Notes: a model not told the origin generated them from the sequence alone. A stretch of 64,000 bases of DNA from Lederbergia sp. NSJ-179 (GCF_022867885.1 NZ_JALIFP010000001.1:186001-250000), one strand, 5' to 3'. Positions 18,660 to 27,367 are shown, counted from the first letter of the stretch. Numbers and translations are program-made.

Positions 18660-18785
18660 ACATCCAGCTCCAGCGCCTAGCCCCTCGAGGTCAAATAACC
18701 TGAGCCAATAAAAGTCAAAACCGGACTTTTCTTGTCTCAGAACATTTGCTTGTCGGGGCTGAACAAGGCGCTTGCGCTTTTCTTA
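18660..18785 (+). repeat. Family B interspersed repeat, copy 1
   Basis: Starts in the AGCTCCAGCGCCTAG region and ends with GGCGCTTGCGCTTTTCTTA. Bases 18684-18785 are identical over 102 positions to 30189-30290. The last base touches the ylbA stop codon. It lies directly after the IS605 right end. Confidence 0.88.
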
Positions 18786-19145
18786 TCAATCAGCAAATAT
18801 TGACAGGTCTTTGTAAATTTTTTCAAGCATTTGTTGGCATTGCTTGACAAGATGTTCAGGGAAATATTCATCTTCTCCATATTCAACACCATGAGGATAA
18901 TAATGCTTTCCTAAGATTGGATTCATTAACTGAATAAAGGCATCATGGGCTCCAACATCCCCTTGGGTGGCATAGCCCTGTACACGCAAATAGTATGTCC
19001 CTTCACGAATTTGAAATTTGTGATCATACGTGACCCGTTCATAATCCCATTGTCCGGCTCTCACCATAGCGTTTTCTTCCATTACTTCATCCAAACGATT
19101 TAAATCAATATGTAATGTTTCAATACCGGTATTTTCAAATTTCAA
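18786..19145 (-). CDS. ylbA: YugN-like family protein YlbA
   Basis: 119-residue cytosolic protein of the YugN-like family; its position just before ylbB matches B. subtilis YlbA. Composition is mixed alpha/beta with no catalytic motif I can name; a GQWDYERVTYDHKF segment is typical of the family. TTG 19145 is preceded by AGGAGGG at good spacing. It is divergent from ylbB, and its stop codon abuts a family B repeat. Function unknown. Confidence 0.78.
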   Translation of the reverse strand: MKFENTGIETLHIDLNRLDEVMEENAMVRAGQWDYERVTYDHKFQIREGTYYLRVQGYATQGDVGAHDAFIQLMNPILGKHYYPHGVEYGEDEYFPEHLVKQCQQMLEKIYKDLSIFAD

Positions 19146-19424
19146 AGTATGTCCCTCCTTTTTGATCCAACAAGTTTAACGCTACTCTTAGCATAAAAAG
19201 AATCATTTATTCCTCTTATATAATAGTCGAAAAAGCAGGAAGTTGCAATGTTAGGAAGCTTGGGAATCAACAAATGAATTAAAAAGTGAATATTTTTGAC
19301 TAAATAGTGAAAAATAACAAAAGCTGTTTTCTATAGGCAGGTTGGTTAATGCTGCCGGATAGATGGACAGTCCTTTCAAAAGCTATGGGATCGAACGATT
19401 ATAGGAATAGGAGGAACTATTAAT

Positions 19425-19859
19425 ATGACACAAATACGGGATATTATGACAACAAGTATAGAGACTTGTTCGCCAAATGAAACGGTATACGATGTTTCCG
19501 TAAGAATGAAAGATGATAATATCGGTGTTATTCCAATCGTGGATAACGAAAGACTGATAGGCGTCATTACAGACCGAGATATTGTTTTACGATGTATCGC
19601 TGAGAAAGAGTCCCCTCAGTCCAAAGTGAGTGATATTATGAGCAGCCGCTTAATTACTGTGACTCCAGAAACAACGACTCAAGAGGCTACGCAGTTAATG
19701 GCCAAAGAACAAATTCGCAGACTGCCAGTTGTCGAAGATTCTAAATTAGTCGGGATCGTTGCTTTGGCAGACTTAGCTGTACGGGACCTAACCAATGATC
19801 AAGCAAAAGCCGCCCTTTCTGAAATATCGGAACCAAATGAAAACCAAGCATTTCATTAA
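19425..19859 (+). CDS. ylbB: CBS-domain protein YlbB
   Basis: 144-residue protein made of two CBS domains (about residues 8-63 and 72-128) with the usual IGVITDRDIV and VGIVALADLA strands. Tandem CBS pairs bind adenosine nucleotides and usually regulate partners. No partner domain is fused here, and function is unknown. TAGGAGG lies about 10 bases upstream of the ATG. A strong terminator follows, so it is monocistronic. Confidence 0.9.
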   Translation: MTQIRDIMTTSIETCSPNETVYDVSVRMKDDNIGVIPIVDNERLIGVITDRDIVLRCIAEKESPQSKVSDIMSSRLITVTPETTTQEATQLMAKEQIRRLPVVEDSKLVGIVALADLAVRDLTNDQAKAALSEISEPNENQAFH

Positions 19860-19867
19860 TTGCAATG

Positions 19868-19897
19868 AAAAAACCCTGAAAATTCAGGGTTTTTTCA
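19868..19897 (+). terminator. Intrinsic terminator of ylbB
   Basis: AAAAACCCTGAA/TTCAGGGTTTTT with a 2-base loop and long T run. The symmetry would also allow termination on the minus strand. Confidence 0.92.
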
Positions 19898-20001
19898 TTT
19901 TCAATGAGCAGAAAAGAATGTTAAAATGTAATCATATGTCTAATTTATCCCATTTTAGATCAGTGGAAGGTAATGGCTGTTTTAGAAAAGGAGGGCTGAG
20001 A

Positions 20002-21063
20002 ATGCGTATGCGTATGCTTGTTCGAGTTTGTATCATTTCATTTCTTATTTTTGTTTTAATGATTTTTTCGCATTCCACCCCTGAAGATGAGAATGAACCC
20101 ATAAAGGATCAGAACTCCGCCACGCCTCCTAAAATCGATTATTCTATTCAAGATGATCAGAAAGAAGAAACCACACGTCCAGACGAGGGACTCTCTGTAT
20201 ACATTGGTAAAAACAGTGAGACGCTTATAAAGGATTATGGAAAACCGCAAAGAATTGATCCATCTGCGTATGGGTATGATTGGTGGATTTATAAAAATTT
20301 TGCTGGAACTTATATGCAGGTTGGTGTGAGTCAAAAAAAAGTTGTGACCATTTATGCTTTGGGGAATCAATTAAATGTCTCACCATACACGATTGGTCAG
20401 TCTGTTGCAGATATATTTCGGTCAACCATTATGGAAGCAGAAATTACGATATCAACGGATGAAGGGGCTTATCGATTTGAATTGTCAGAAGAAGATTTAA
20501 ATCTTCGTCCCCTTGTCCCTTTAGGCAATATTTTCGCTCAATTATCAATTGATAAATATACAGGTACCTTAACGAGCATCCGTTTTTTTGATACAAAAAC
20601 GCTTATTACCCAAAAGCCTTATGAATTACTATATAATGGTCACTTATTGGAGCCTGAGAACCCAGGTAGAGAAGAATGGAAGGAAATTGAGGAGGGGAGT
20701 AAGCAACAAATATTTGATATTACTAATATTATCAGAGAGCGTTTTGATTTAATCACATTAAAATGGGATGAAACGGTGTCTGCCGTTGCCTATAACCATA
20801 GTCAAGACATGGCCAATCATGAGTATTTTTCCCATGACTCTCCTGAATATGGTTCTCTTGCGGAAAGACTTGATGCACAAGGTATTGAATACGATGCAGC
20901 TGCAGAGAATATTGCCAAAGACTATATAGACGGTCCTGCTGCAGTAGAGGCCTGGCTTAATGTAGAAGGTCATAGAAAAACCTTATTGGATAAAGATTAT
21001 ACAAACTTAGGTGTTGGTGTTTTCCAGAAGTATTATACTCAAAATTTCATAAAAACAGAATAA
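20002..21063 (+). CDS. ylbC: CAP/SCP-domain protein YlbC, membrane-anchored
   Basis: 353-residue protein. An N-terminal membrane segment (residues ~5-22, LVRVCIISFLIFVLMIF) is followed by an Asp/Glu-rich linker, a CAP-associated N domain (about 60-200) and a C-terminal CAP/SCP-like domain (about 235-350). The latter has the core AYNHSQDMANHEYFSHDSP and AENIA...EAWLNVEGHR, similar to spore protein YkwD. ATG 20002 is set by AAAAGGAGGG at 19986-19995. The frame stays open upstream across the ylbB terminator, but that part is not translated sensibly. Likely extracytoplasmic; function unknown. Confidence 0.88.
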   Translation: MRMRMLVRVCIISFLIFVLMIFSHSTPEDENEPIKDQNSATPPKIDYSIQDDQKEETTRPDEGLSVYIGKNSETLIKDYGKPQRIDPSAYGYDWWIYKNFAGTYMQVGVSQKKVVTIYALGNQLNVSPYTIGQSVADIFRSTIMEAEITISTDEGAYRFELSEEDLNLRPLVPLGNIFAQLSIDKYTGTLTSIRFFDTKTLITQKPYELLYNGHLLEPENPGREEWKEIEEGSKQQIFDITNIIRERFDLITLKWDETVSAVAYNHSQDMANHEYFSHDSPEYGSLAERLDAQGIEYDAAAENIAKDYIDGPAAVEAWLNVEGHRKTLLDKDYTNLGVGVFQKYYTQNFIKTE

Positions 21064-21090
21064 GAAAAAGCCTCACAAGCTTTTTTCTTT
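21064..21090 (+). terminator. Intrinsic terminator of ylbC
   Basis: AAAAAGC/GCTTTTT stem with a 7-base loop followed by a long T-rich tract. Confidence 0.85.
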
Positions 21091-21099
21091 TTTTTAAGG

Positions 21100-21126
21100 A
21101 CTTTTTTTACAAGTAAACATATTCTA
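21100..21126 (+). promoter_or_regulatory. Possible SigK promoter of ylbD
   Basis: AC at 21100-21101, a 16-base spacer, then CATATTCTA (21118-21126), matching the SigK consensus (mAC - 16 - CATAnnnTA). It lies 35 bases before ylbD, a putative spore coat gene. The assignment is inferred from motif and context. Confidence 0.45.
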
Positions 21127-21161
21127 TATATAGGATCATTGTATAGGCGAGGTGATGTAAT

Positions 21162-21563
21162 ATGGAAAAGGACCTTCATCCCTCTGTGAAGGAGTTCAAA
21201 GAATTCATTCAGCAACATCCTCATTTAATTAAAGCTGTTCGGCGGGAGGAATATACTTGGCAAGAGTTATTTGAGGATTGGTATTTACTTGGAGAAGATG
21301 ACCCTAAATGGAAAAAAGAAAACTCAAAAGAAGAAGGAAATCGTTCGACTAAAGAGGGAGAGAGTAAATTATCAATGGGTCAGATCACGAAAATATTAAA
21401 GAACATGGATGTCAATCAACTCCAACACCATATTCAACAATTAAGTCAAGCAATCGGTGCGGTTCAAGGGGTATTAACCCAATTTCAAAGTCAGTCTGGC
21501 CAAAGTACGCAAACAGGAACTCAAACGAACAGAAATAATCCTTTTTCTTTTAGAAAAGATTAA
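21162..21563 (+). CDS. ylbD: Putative spore coat protein YlbD
   Basis: 133-residue hydrophilic protein matching the YlbD-like coat family in length and N-terminus (HPSVKEFKEFIQQHPHLIK...EDWYLLGEDD). The C-terminus is Gln/Asn/Ser-rich (LTQFQSQSGQSTQTGTQ), as in many coat proteins. Start is ATG 21162 with GGCGAGGTG upstream. It is followed 13 bases later by ylbE, forming a likely operon behind a SigK-type promoter. Confidence 0.85.
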   Translation: MEKDLHPSVKEFKEFIQQHPHLIKAVRREEYTWQELFEDWYLLGEDDPKWKKENSKEEGNRSTKEGESKLSMGQITKILKNMDVNQLQHHIQQLSQAIGAVQGVLTQFQSQSGQSTQTGTQTNRNNPFSFRKD

Positions 21564-21576
21564 GGGGGATAAGAGT

Positions 21577-21816
21577 ATGCGTCAAGAAGTGATTCAATAT
21601 ATTTATGAAAACAAAGAATTAAAACAATTTTTAAGGGAACAACCAATATGGTATCGGAAATTATCAAGAGAACCGGAAGGACTAGAACAATTCGAAATTG
21701 CCTCGTTACATTATTTTAAAAAAACCATCCCTCATCGTGTTGAACGATTCTCGAATAATATGCAAATGGCTTCCATGATGATGAATATGTTTCAAGCATT
21801 AAATACCTCGAAATAA
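21577..21816 (+). CDS. ylbE: YlbE-like protein
   Basis: 79-residue small protein of the YlbE family, same length as in B. subtilis. Features are YIYENKELKQFLREQPIWYRKLSR at the start and a Met-rich C-terminal helix (NNMQMASMMMNMF). AAGGGGGAT precedes the ATG. Always next to ylbD; probably sporulation-related, but function unknown. Confidence 0.85.
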   Translation: MRQEVIQYIYENKELKQFLREQPIWYRKLSREPEGLEQFEIASLHYFKKTIPHRVERFSNNMQMASMMMNMFQALNTSK

Positions 21817-21874
21817 TAACGAATTTCTTGCATGAACCTCTTCCTTTTGTGAAAACTAAAAGGGAGGAGTGATA

Positions 21875-22255
21875 ATGATGTGGAGATTCGTGTTCGTATT
21901 AGTCATATTATTTCTAGTGACTGGTTGTGGTAAAAAAATACCTGAGCCAGAATCTTTTGCAGCCGAAGCATCAGAAATTGGGAAAGAGGATCCTGTTTTT
22001 CAAATCCAACACTATGTTGATGGGGATCAAGTGAAAGTAGAATGTTTTGTTCCAGATGTATCCTTCAATGTAGCGGATAAAAACCGAGCAAAAATCAATC
22101 TATATATTGATGACCAGTTTTATGATGAATATGATACGGCTGCCTTTATTGTTAAGCATCTAAAAGCTGGATCCCATAAAATAAAGGTAGAAGTTGTCGG
22201 CTTAAATAATCAGCCATTAAACATTTCTAAAAGTTTTCAGGTAACCATTTTATAA
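21875..22255 (+). CDS. Hypothetical lipoprotein
   Basis: 126-residue secreted lipoprotein: a signal peptide with hydrophobic core (FVFVLVILFLV) and lipobox LVTGC, Cys at about residue 18. The mature part looks like one beta-sandwich domain (FQIQHYVDGDQVKVECFVPDV ... GSHKIKVEVVGLN), reminiscent of Ig-like or YtkA-like folds, but I do not recognise the family. ATG 21875 is chosen from AGGGAGGAG upstream. I recall no counterpart between ylbE and ylbF in B. subtilis. Confidence 0.78.
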   Translation: MMWRFVFVLVILFLVTGCGKKIPEPESFAAEASEIGKEDPVFQIQHYVDGDQVKVECFVPDVSFNVADKNRAKINLYIDDQFYDEYDTAAFIVKHLKAGSHKIKVEVVGLNNQPLNISKSFQVTIL

Positions 22256-22309
22256 GACCCCTCGCAACCGTCTTCAAAACATGGTAAAATAATGATTGGA
22301 GGTGGGCGT

Positions 22310-22756
22310 ATGCTTGCTACAATCGAAATAGTTCAATTAATAGAAAAGGCCGAGCTCATTAGCGAACAAATTATCCAATCGGAGATTGCGAATAAGTACC
22401 GGTTTTATTATCATAAATTACAAAACACGCCAGAGACTCAAAGGAAGATTAGATCTTTCCTTGAAATAAAGGAATTATATGAAGACGTTCAAAGATTTGG
22501 GCGCTATCACCCCGATTACAAAGAAATTATGATCAAAACGCGAGAGCGAAAAAGAGAAATGGATCTAGATGAAAATATTGCTAATTTTCGCCGAATAGAA
22601 AATGAATTGCAATCCCTATTGGATGAGGTCAGTGTTATGATTGCTCGGTCTGTTTCAGATCAGATTAAAGTACCAACAGGAAATCCATTTTTTGATACAG
22701 GTTCTTCGTGCAGTGGAGGCTGTGGGTCAGGAGGAAGCTGTGGCTGTTCCGCGTAG
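22310..22756 (+). CDS. ylbF: YlbF, Y-complex subunit (competence, biofilm, sporulation; RNA maturation)
   Basis: 148-residue helical protein nearly co-linear with B. subtilis YlbF. With YmcA and YaaT it forms the Y-complex, which binds RNase Y and is needed for mRNA maturation, competence, biofilm formation and timely sporulation. The Cys-rich tail (SSCSGGCGSGGSCGC) supplies Fe-S cluster ligands in that complex and is intact here. ATG 22310 has GGAGGTGG upstream; ATG 22292 precedes the site and is rejected. Downstream is ylbG, as in relatives. Confidence 0.95.
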   Translation: MLATIEIVQLIEKAELISEQIIQSEIANKYRFYYHKLQNTPETQRKIRSFLEIKELYEDVQRFGRYHPDYKEIMIKTRERKREMDLDENIANFRRIENELQSLLDEVSVMIARSVSDQIKVPTGNPFFDTGSSCSGGCGSGGSCGCSA

Positions 22757-22783
22757 CGTAGTATAATTTAAAGGGGAAAATGT

Positions 22784-23059
22784 ATGTTTAGTGAAAGACA
22801 AGGATTGATCATTTGGTTATTTAATTTAAAAAATGTGAAGACTTTAAGAAGATATGGGAATATCCATTATGTGTCAAAACGAATGAAATATGTTGTTATG
22901 TATACGGCACAGGCTGAAGCAGAGGAAAAGGCAGAAAAGTTAGCGGCATTACCATTTGTAAAAAAGGTGGAATTATCTTATAAGCCATTTTTAAAAACGG
23001 TTTATGAAAATTCTAAACCAGATAAAGCGAAAGAGTATGATTATCGCATTGGGCTATAA
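22784..23059 (+). CDS. ylbG: UPF0298/DUF2129 protein YlbG
   Basis: 91-residue protein of the YlbG family, similar in length and sequence to other Bacillus YlbG (RQGLIIWLFNLKNVKTLRRYGNIHYVSKRMKYVVMY split over two strands and helices). Cytosolic; no known activity. AAAGGGG lies upstream of the ATG. It follows ylbF by 27 bases and ends at a hairpin terminator. Confidence 0.9.
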   Translation: MFSERQGLIIWLFNLKNVKTLRRYGNIHYVSKRMKYVVMYTAQAEAEEKAEKLAALPFVKKVELSYKPFLKTVYENSKPDKAKEYDYRIGL

Positions 23060-23061
23060 AT

Positions 23062-23131
23062 CAGCTGTTGCAGGCGAAAGGCTCCTCCTACTTTTACTTA
23101 GGACAAGGATCTTTCCTGCGGCAGCTTTTTG
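23062..23131 (+). terminator. Terminator after ylbG
   Basis: Long imperfect stem: AGCTGTTGCAGG...AAAG pairs with CTTTCCTGCGGCAGCT, followed by TTTTT. The long loop (about 35 bases) is unusual. Confidence 0.65.
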
Positions 23132-23194
23132 TCGTGCTAAAAAAATGCTGATATTTGCCGAAAACTTTACTAGAAGCTACTAAGGAGAATAGAA

Positions 23195-24601
23195 GTGCAA
23201 AGGTTTATTTTCTTAATCACTATGCTGTTTTTTCTAACTGGGAGTTTATTGTTTTACCAATGGAAAGCTTATTCTTCACAAAATGAAAATCCTGTTATTA
23301 CAGGCGAAGAAACGATCCAAATCAAACATCGGAATGGGCAATTTCAGATAAAGCAGACGATCCATCATCTACCGAATCAGAATTTTAAGTTGAACATTCC
23401 TGGTAAAATCGAAAAAATTAAATGTGAGGATGGAGAAGAATTTGGCTGTTCGATAGAGAATAATCAGGTGGAAGTGAGAAATGGAGAAATGACTTTTACT
23501 TACTCTATTCCAGATTCTAAACAAGAGGTCAAAAGTTTTTTATTGCAGGATTGGCTCATTCAATTAGTGGATGTCAACATCCAATCCCATCACATCCAAC
23601 TCAGTGAATTTAGTTGGAGAGCGGGGAATTGGATTAGTAATACAAAAGAAATAGCGAAAGAAAAAGTGGATTTATTAGATTATTATTATTTTGATGTGAA
23701 AGATGACAAGGTCATTTTATACTGGCAACAGGAACCTTTAGAGCTAGTTGATCTTCATGAAAAACTGATTATGTATTCAAGTTACGACCCAAAGAAATTG
23801 GCAGAAGTGAAATTTGAGCCAATGAGTCAAAAGAACTTATTCATTATCATCTCTAATCAGTATAAAGAAGGAAAGAATGACCATTTTATGATGATCCATC
23901 CACAAGATAATATGAAAGACATTCAACGCCAATTGATTAGGACAGATATTGAAAATAGATTTTCTTTTTTACCGGAGGAAAAATGGTTATCCAACGTATT
24001 GTCTTCTCTGATTGTAGATGATCCTCCAAAAGATGCAAAGGCCAATAAGATGTTTTTGGAACTAAAAAATAATCTTTCTGAAAAACAATTAAAGGATTGG
24101 AATCACTCCATTCGTTCATTTGAACAAAACACATTAGAAAGTAAAAATCTTGATCAAATCTTAAGTGATATCAGTGGAGGAAAGATCCGTTTTTTTACTC
24201 ATAATGCGAAAAAGGACAGTCCTTTTGTATCGTTCTTACGATATGATCCTAGAAAGGTATTTATAAATGGAACAGAAAATAATCAAATCAATATTTTACA
24301 ACAGAATGAAAAATGGTTGATGGATTTTTTACCTTTATTAGAGGCTTTACATTATCATGTGCAAATGAAGGATCATGATATCATAGAAGTGGAAAAAGGA
24401 GAGGTTCATTATCGTTTTTATCCGAATAAACGATATTTTGACTTAAATGACAAGCGCTACGGAACAACCGAGCCTCCGGTATTATTTACTCAGCAAGCAA
24501 TGCTGATTGACATTCCATTCATATCTATATTATTGAATGTCGAAGTTAAAAACGCCCCTGATGGTTTTTATATTAAGAAAAGCGCAAGGCCCCGGAGCTA
24601 G
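23195..24601 (+). CDS. Hypothetical secreted/anchored protein with stalk-like C-terminal domain
   Basis: 468-residue protein starting at GTG 23195 with AAGGAG 7 bases upstream. Residues 1-25 form a signal/anchor helix (FIFLITMLFFLTGSLLFYQW). The middle is beta-rich without a recognised motif. Residues ~415-455 (YFDLNDKRYGTTEPPVLF..., then IPFISILLNVEV) resemble the stalk/copper-amine-oxidase-N-like repeat found on Firmicutes surface proteins. The last nine residues (IKKSARPRS) and the stop codon are encoded by a family B repeat remnant (24574 on), so the native C-terminus was probably replaced. Function unknown. Confidence 0.78.
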   Translation: MQRFIFLITMLFFLTGSLLFYQWKAYSSQNENPVITGEETIQIKHRNGQFQIKQTIHHLPNQNFKLNIPGKIEKIKCEDGEEFGCSIENNQVEVRNGEMTFTYSIPDSKQEVKSFLLQDWLIQLVDVNIQSHHIQLSEFSWRAGNWISNTKEIAKEKVDLLDYYYFDVKDDKVILYWQQEPLELVDLHEKLIMYSSYDPKKLAEVKFEPMSQKNLFIIISNQYKEGKNDHFMMIHPQDNMKDIQRQLIRTDIENRFSFLPEEKWLSNVLSSLIVDDPPKDAKANKMFLELKNNLSEKQLKDWNHSIRSFEQNTLESKNLDQILSDISGGKIRFFTHNAKKDSPFVSFLRYDPRKVFINGTENNQINILQQNEKWLMDFLPLLEALHYHVQMKDHDIIEVEKGEVHYRFYPNKRYFDLNDKRYGTTEPPVLFTQQAMLIDIPFISILLNVEVKNAPDGFYIKKSARPRS

Positions 24602-24641
24602 ATCCAAACATTAGCCAATTTTTATACTCCTATCCTATAAA
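24574..24641 (-). repeat. Family B repeat fragment overlapping a coding end
   Basis: Starts TAAGAAAAGCGCAAG, the reverse complement of the family B end. It then runs GGAGCTAGATCC and a segment matching the reverse complement of 30291-30340 with few changes. It supplies the stop codon (24599-24601) of the upstream gene. Confidence 0.75.
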
Positions 24642-24647
24642 AAAATA

Positions 24648-24667
24648 ACCCTGCATTTCTGCAGGGT
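24648..24667 (-). terminator. Terminator-like palindrome, minus orientation
   Basis: ACCCTGCA/TGCAGGGT perfect 8-bp stem. On the minus strand it is followed by TTATTTTTTT, but no minus-strand gene reads into it. The rest of 24668-24929 holds nothing I can identify apart from the rsmD ribosome site. Confidence 0.4.
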
Positions 24668-24929
24668 CCCTTCCATTGCCGTCTAAACGGTTTAGAAGGC
24701 AAAAAGGGAGAGGAGAAACCGGAGGAAGAACTTAAGGGGAATGTAAGTCTTCTCCGCGGTTGGCAACAGCATCATTATTGATGCCGTTAAAGTCATTATT
24801 TCCTATAAATCGATGGAATATACAAGAAACTGCTTTTAAATAAAGATAATTGAATAGGCCATTTAAATTTGGTAGGATAAAGTGAAATATGTGGGATAAA
24901 GTAGAAATTTAGCAAAATTTGGTGACGAT

Positions 24930-25487
24930 ATGAGAATAATTTCGGGGGATTTAAAAGGAAGGCCGCTGAAGGCTGTACCTGGAAATGGGACGAGACCAAC
25001 GACTGATAAGGTAAAGGAAACCTTATTTAATATGATTGGCCCATATTTCACTGGGGGCGTGGCTCTCGATTTGTTTGCCGGTAGTGGAGCTTTAGGAATA
25101 GAAGGATTAAGTCGTGGAATGGACAAAGTTATTTTTATTGATAAGGACCGCCAAGCGATTCAAACGATTAAAAAGAATATTGACTACTGTGGATTGGAAA
25201 ACCAATCTGAAATCTATCGCAATGATGCAGAACGTGCTTTAAAGGCGTTAGTCAAAAGAAAATTACAATTTGACTATATTTTCTTAGATCCTCCTTACCA
25301 TCATCAAAAGTTAGAAAGTTTATTGAATACAATTGAAAAAAATAATCTGCTTCATTCTCAAGGCCTCATTATTGTTGAACATGATTCCGAACTTTCACTT
25401 CCTAGAAAAGTGGGGGATTTGGAACAAAGAAAAACAGCCCATTATGGCATTACGGCTTTATCGATTTATCATCTAATTGAGAAATAA
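24930..25487 (+). CDS. rsmD: 16S rRNA (guanine(966)-N(2))-methyltransferase RsmD
   Basis: 185-residue SAM-dependent methyltransferase that modifies G966 of 16S rRNA in the small-subunit head. SAM motif I is LDLFAGSGALGIEGLSRG (residues ~49-66), and the catalytic motif IV is DPPY (about residue 117). The start has GGTGACG close upstream. It is followed 13 bases later by coaD, the usual Bacillus pairing (ylbH-ylbI). Confidence 0.95.
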   Translation: MRIISGDLKGRPLKAVPGNGTRPTTDKVKETLFNMIGPYFTGGVALDLFAGSGALGIEGLSRGMDKVIFIDKDRQAIQTIKKNIDYCGLENQSEIYRNDAERALKALVKRKLQFDYIFLDPPYHHQKLESLLNTIEKNNLLHSQGLIIVEHDSELSLPRKVGDLEQRKTAHYGITALSIYHLIEK

Positions 25488-25491
25488 CTAG

Positions 25492-25980
<489 letters not shown>

Positions 25981-25999
25981 GTGTTACGGATTCCTTTTT

Positions 26000-26037
26000 C
26001 TCTCCACCGATGATGGCGCATCCGTATCGGTGGAGAG
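26000..26037. terminator. Long hairpin between convergent coaD and ylbJ
   Basis: Perfect 12-bp stem CTCTCCACCGAT/ATCGGTGGAGAG with a 14-base loop. There is no clear U-tract after it on either strand, so termination is likely but not certain. Confidence 0.55.
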
Positions 26038-26045
26038 GATTAGTA

Positions 26046-27278
26046 TTAGTTATGCTGGATTCTTCTGTTCGCTTTTACATAGAAAAAGATATAAAAAATA
26101 AGCGCTATAATGGTCAGTAGAGGCCCTGTCTCCGTAAATAGAGACATGATTTTTTTCCACCATTGTTCATGTTCCTGAAGGAAAACAGGGACAGTCGTTT
26201 CGATCGCTTGAATATGAAAGTAATGGGAAAATGGTTTCCAAAGTAGCACGGTAAAAATGCTGGAAAGGAACCCGTGTAATATGCGGGCAAAGAAAAAAGG
26301 TTTATAGCCAATATCGGTATCAGCTAAAATACTGGCAACTTGTGCGTGTACACTTAAACCGCTAAAACCGAGAATAAAACTGACGATGACTGCTTGATGC
26401 ATCAGCAGAGACCCTGGTATTTCACTAGTCATCTGACTCCCTAATGTAATTTCAAAAATTCCCGCAACCAAGGAGTTTCCAAATTCTTTCGGTAACTGAA
26501 AAATGGGCAAAATATAATCGAGCAAGGATGCGATAGCAGGTGTAAAGTGAAGGTGAAATAGTAATTTATTGAGCACCGAAAAGAGAATAATAAAACCGCC
26601 AATCATAAGTAAAGTATGAATAGATGACATGACGGCGTCACCTAATAGTTTTCCAATTGGTTTTTGGTTTTTCATTCTTGTTTGGTGTAAAGCTGAAAAG
26701 GCTTGGGAAAGGCTTGGTAAGGATTGCCCTTTATTTTGTTTTTTCTTTTCCTCTTTTGCTCCATAAAATCGCATGATAATACCGACACAAAAATTCCCTA
26801 AGTAATGAACGGCGGCCAATAAGAAGCCTAAACGAGGATTTTGAAAAAAGCCTACAGAAACAGCTCCGAATATAAATAAAGGACTAGATGAATTGGTGAA
26901 AGATGCTAGTCTTTGAGCCTCTATTCGCGTTATTTGTTTTTCTTGTCTCAATCTGACTGTCAATTTGGCCCCTGCCGGAAATCCAGTAGCCATCCCCATT
27001 GCCCAAGCGAATCCTCCTACACCAGGTACCCGGAAGAAAGGCCTCATAAAAGGTTCGAGAAGCACTCCCATAAACTTCACAACACCAAAGCTAATGAGTA
27101 ATTCAGAAATGACAAAAAATGGAAATAGAGACGGAAAGACAATTTTCCACCACATATTTAATCCACGTATGGATGCTTCTAATGAGTCCTCAGGCAAAAT
27201 GATCATTGATATGGCCATTAAAGTTACTGAGAATGCTAATAGTAATGTTTTTATTTTTGATCCATTCATCTTACCCAA
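26046..27278 (-). CDS. ylbJ: Sporulation integral membrane protein YlbJ
   Basis: 410-residue polytopic membrane protein with about eight hydrophobic segments and two nucleoside-gate-like domains (GFPAGAKLTVRLRQ in the first half). YlbJ is required for heat-resistant spores in B. subtilis, is made under SigE and resembles SpoVV/SpoVM-class transport gates. TTG 27278 is preceded by AGGGGGT; ATG 27269 is a possible alternative without a good site. Divergent from ylbK. Confidence 0.88.
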   Translation of the reverse strand: MGKMNGSKIKTLLLAFSVTLMAISMIILPEDSLEASIRGLNMWWKIVFPSLFPFFVISELLISFGVVKFMGVLLEPFMRPFFRVPGVGGFAWAMGMATGFPAGAKLTVRLRQEKQITRIEAQRLASFTNSSSPLFIFGAVSVGFFQNPRLGFLLAAVHYLGNFCVGIIMRFYGAKEEKKKQNKGQSLPSLSQAFSALHQTRMKNQKPIGKLLGDAVMSSIHTLLMIGGFIILFSVLNKLLFHLHFTPAIASLLDYILPIFQLPKEFGNSLVAGIFEITLGSQMTSEIPGSLLMHQAVIVSFILGFSGLSVHAQVASILADTDIGYKPFFFARILHGFLSSIFTVLLWKPFSHYFHIQAIETTVPVFLQEHEQWWKKIMSLFTETGPLLTIIALIFYIFFYVKANRRIQHN

Positions 27279-27367
27279 ACTGTTTACCCCCTGTCCAACA
27301 CCCACATAATCAATATACTCATAAAAATCACATTTAGACCATAAGATGTTCCAGGAGGCGATGAGGC

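Noticed and set aside
19795-20001. In-frame upstream extension of ylbC
   Set aside because: It crosses the ylbB coding end and its terminator, and the strong ribosome site lies just before ATG 20002.
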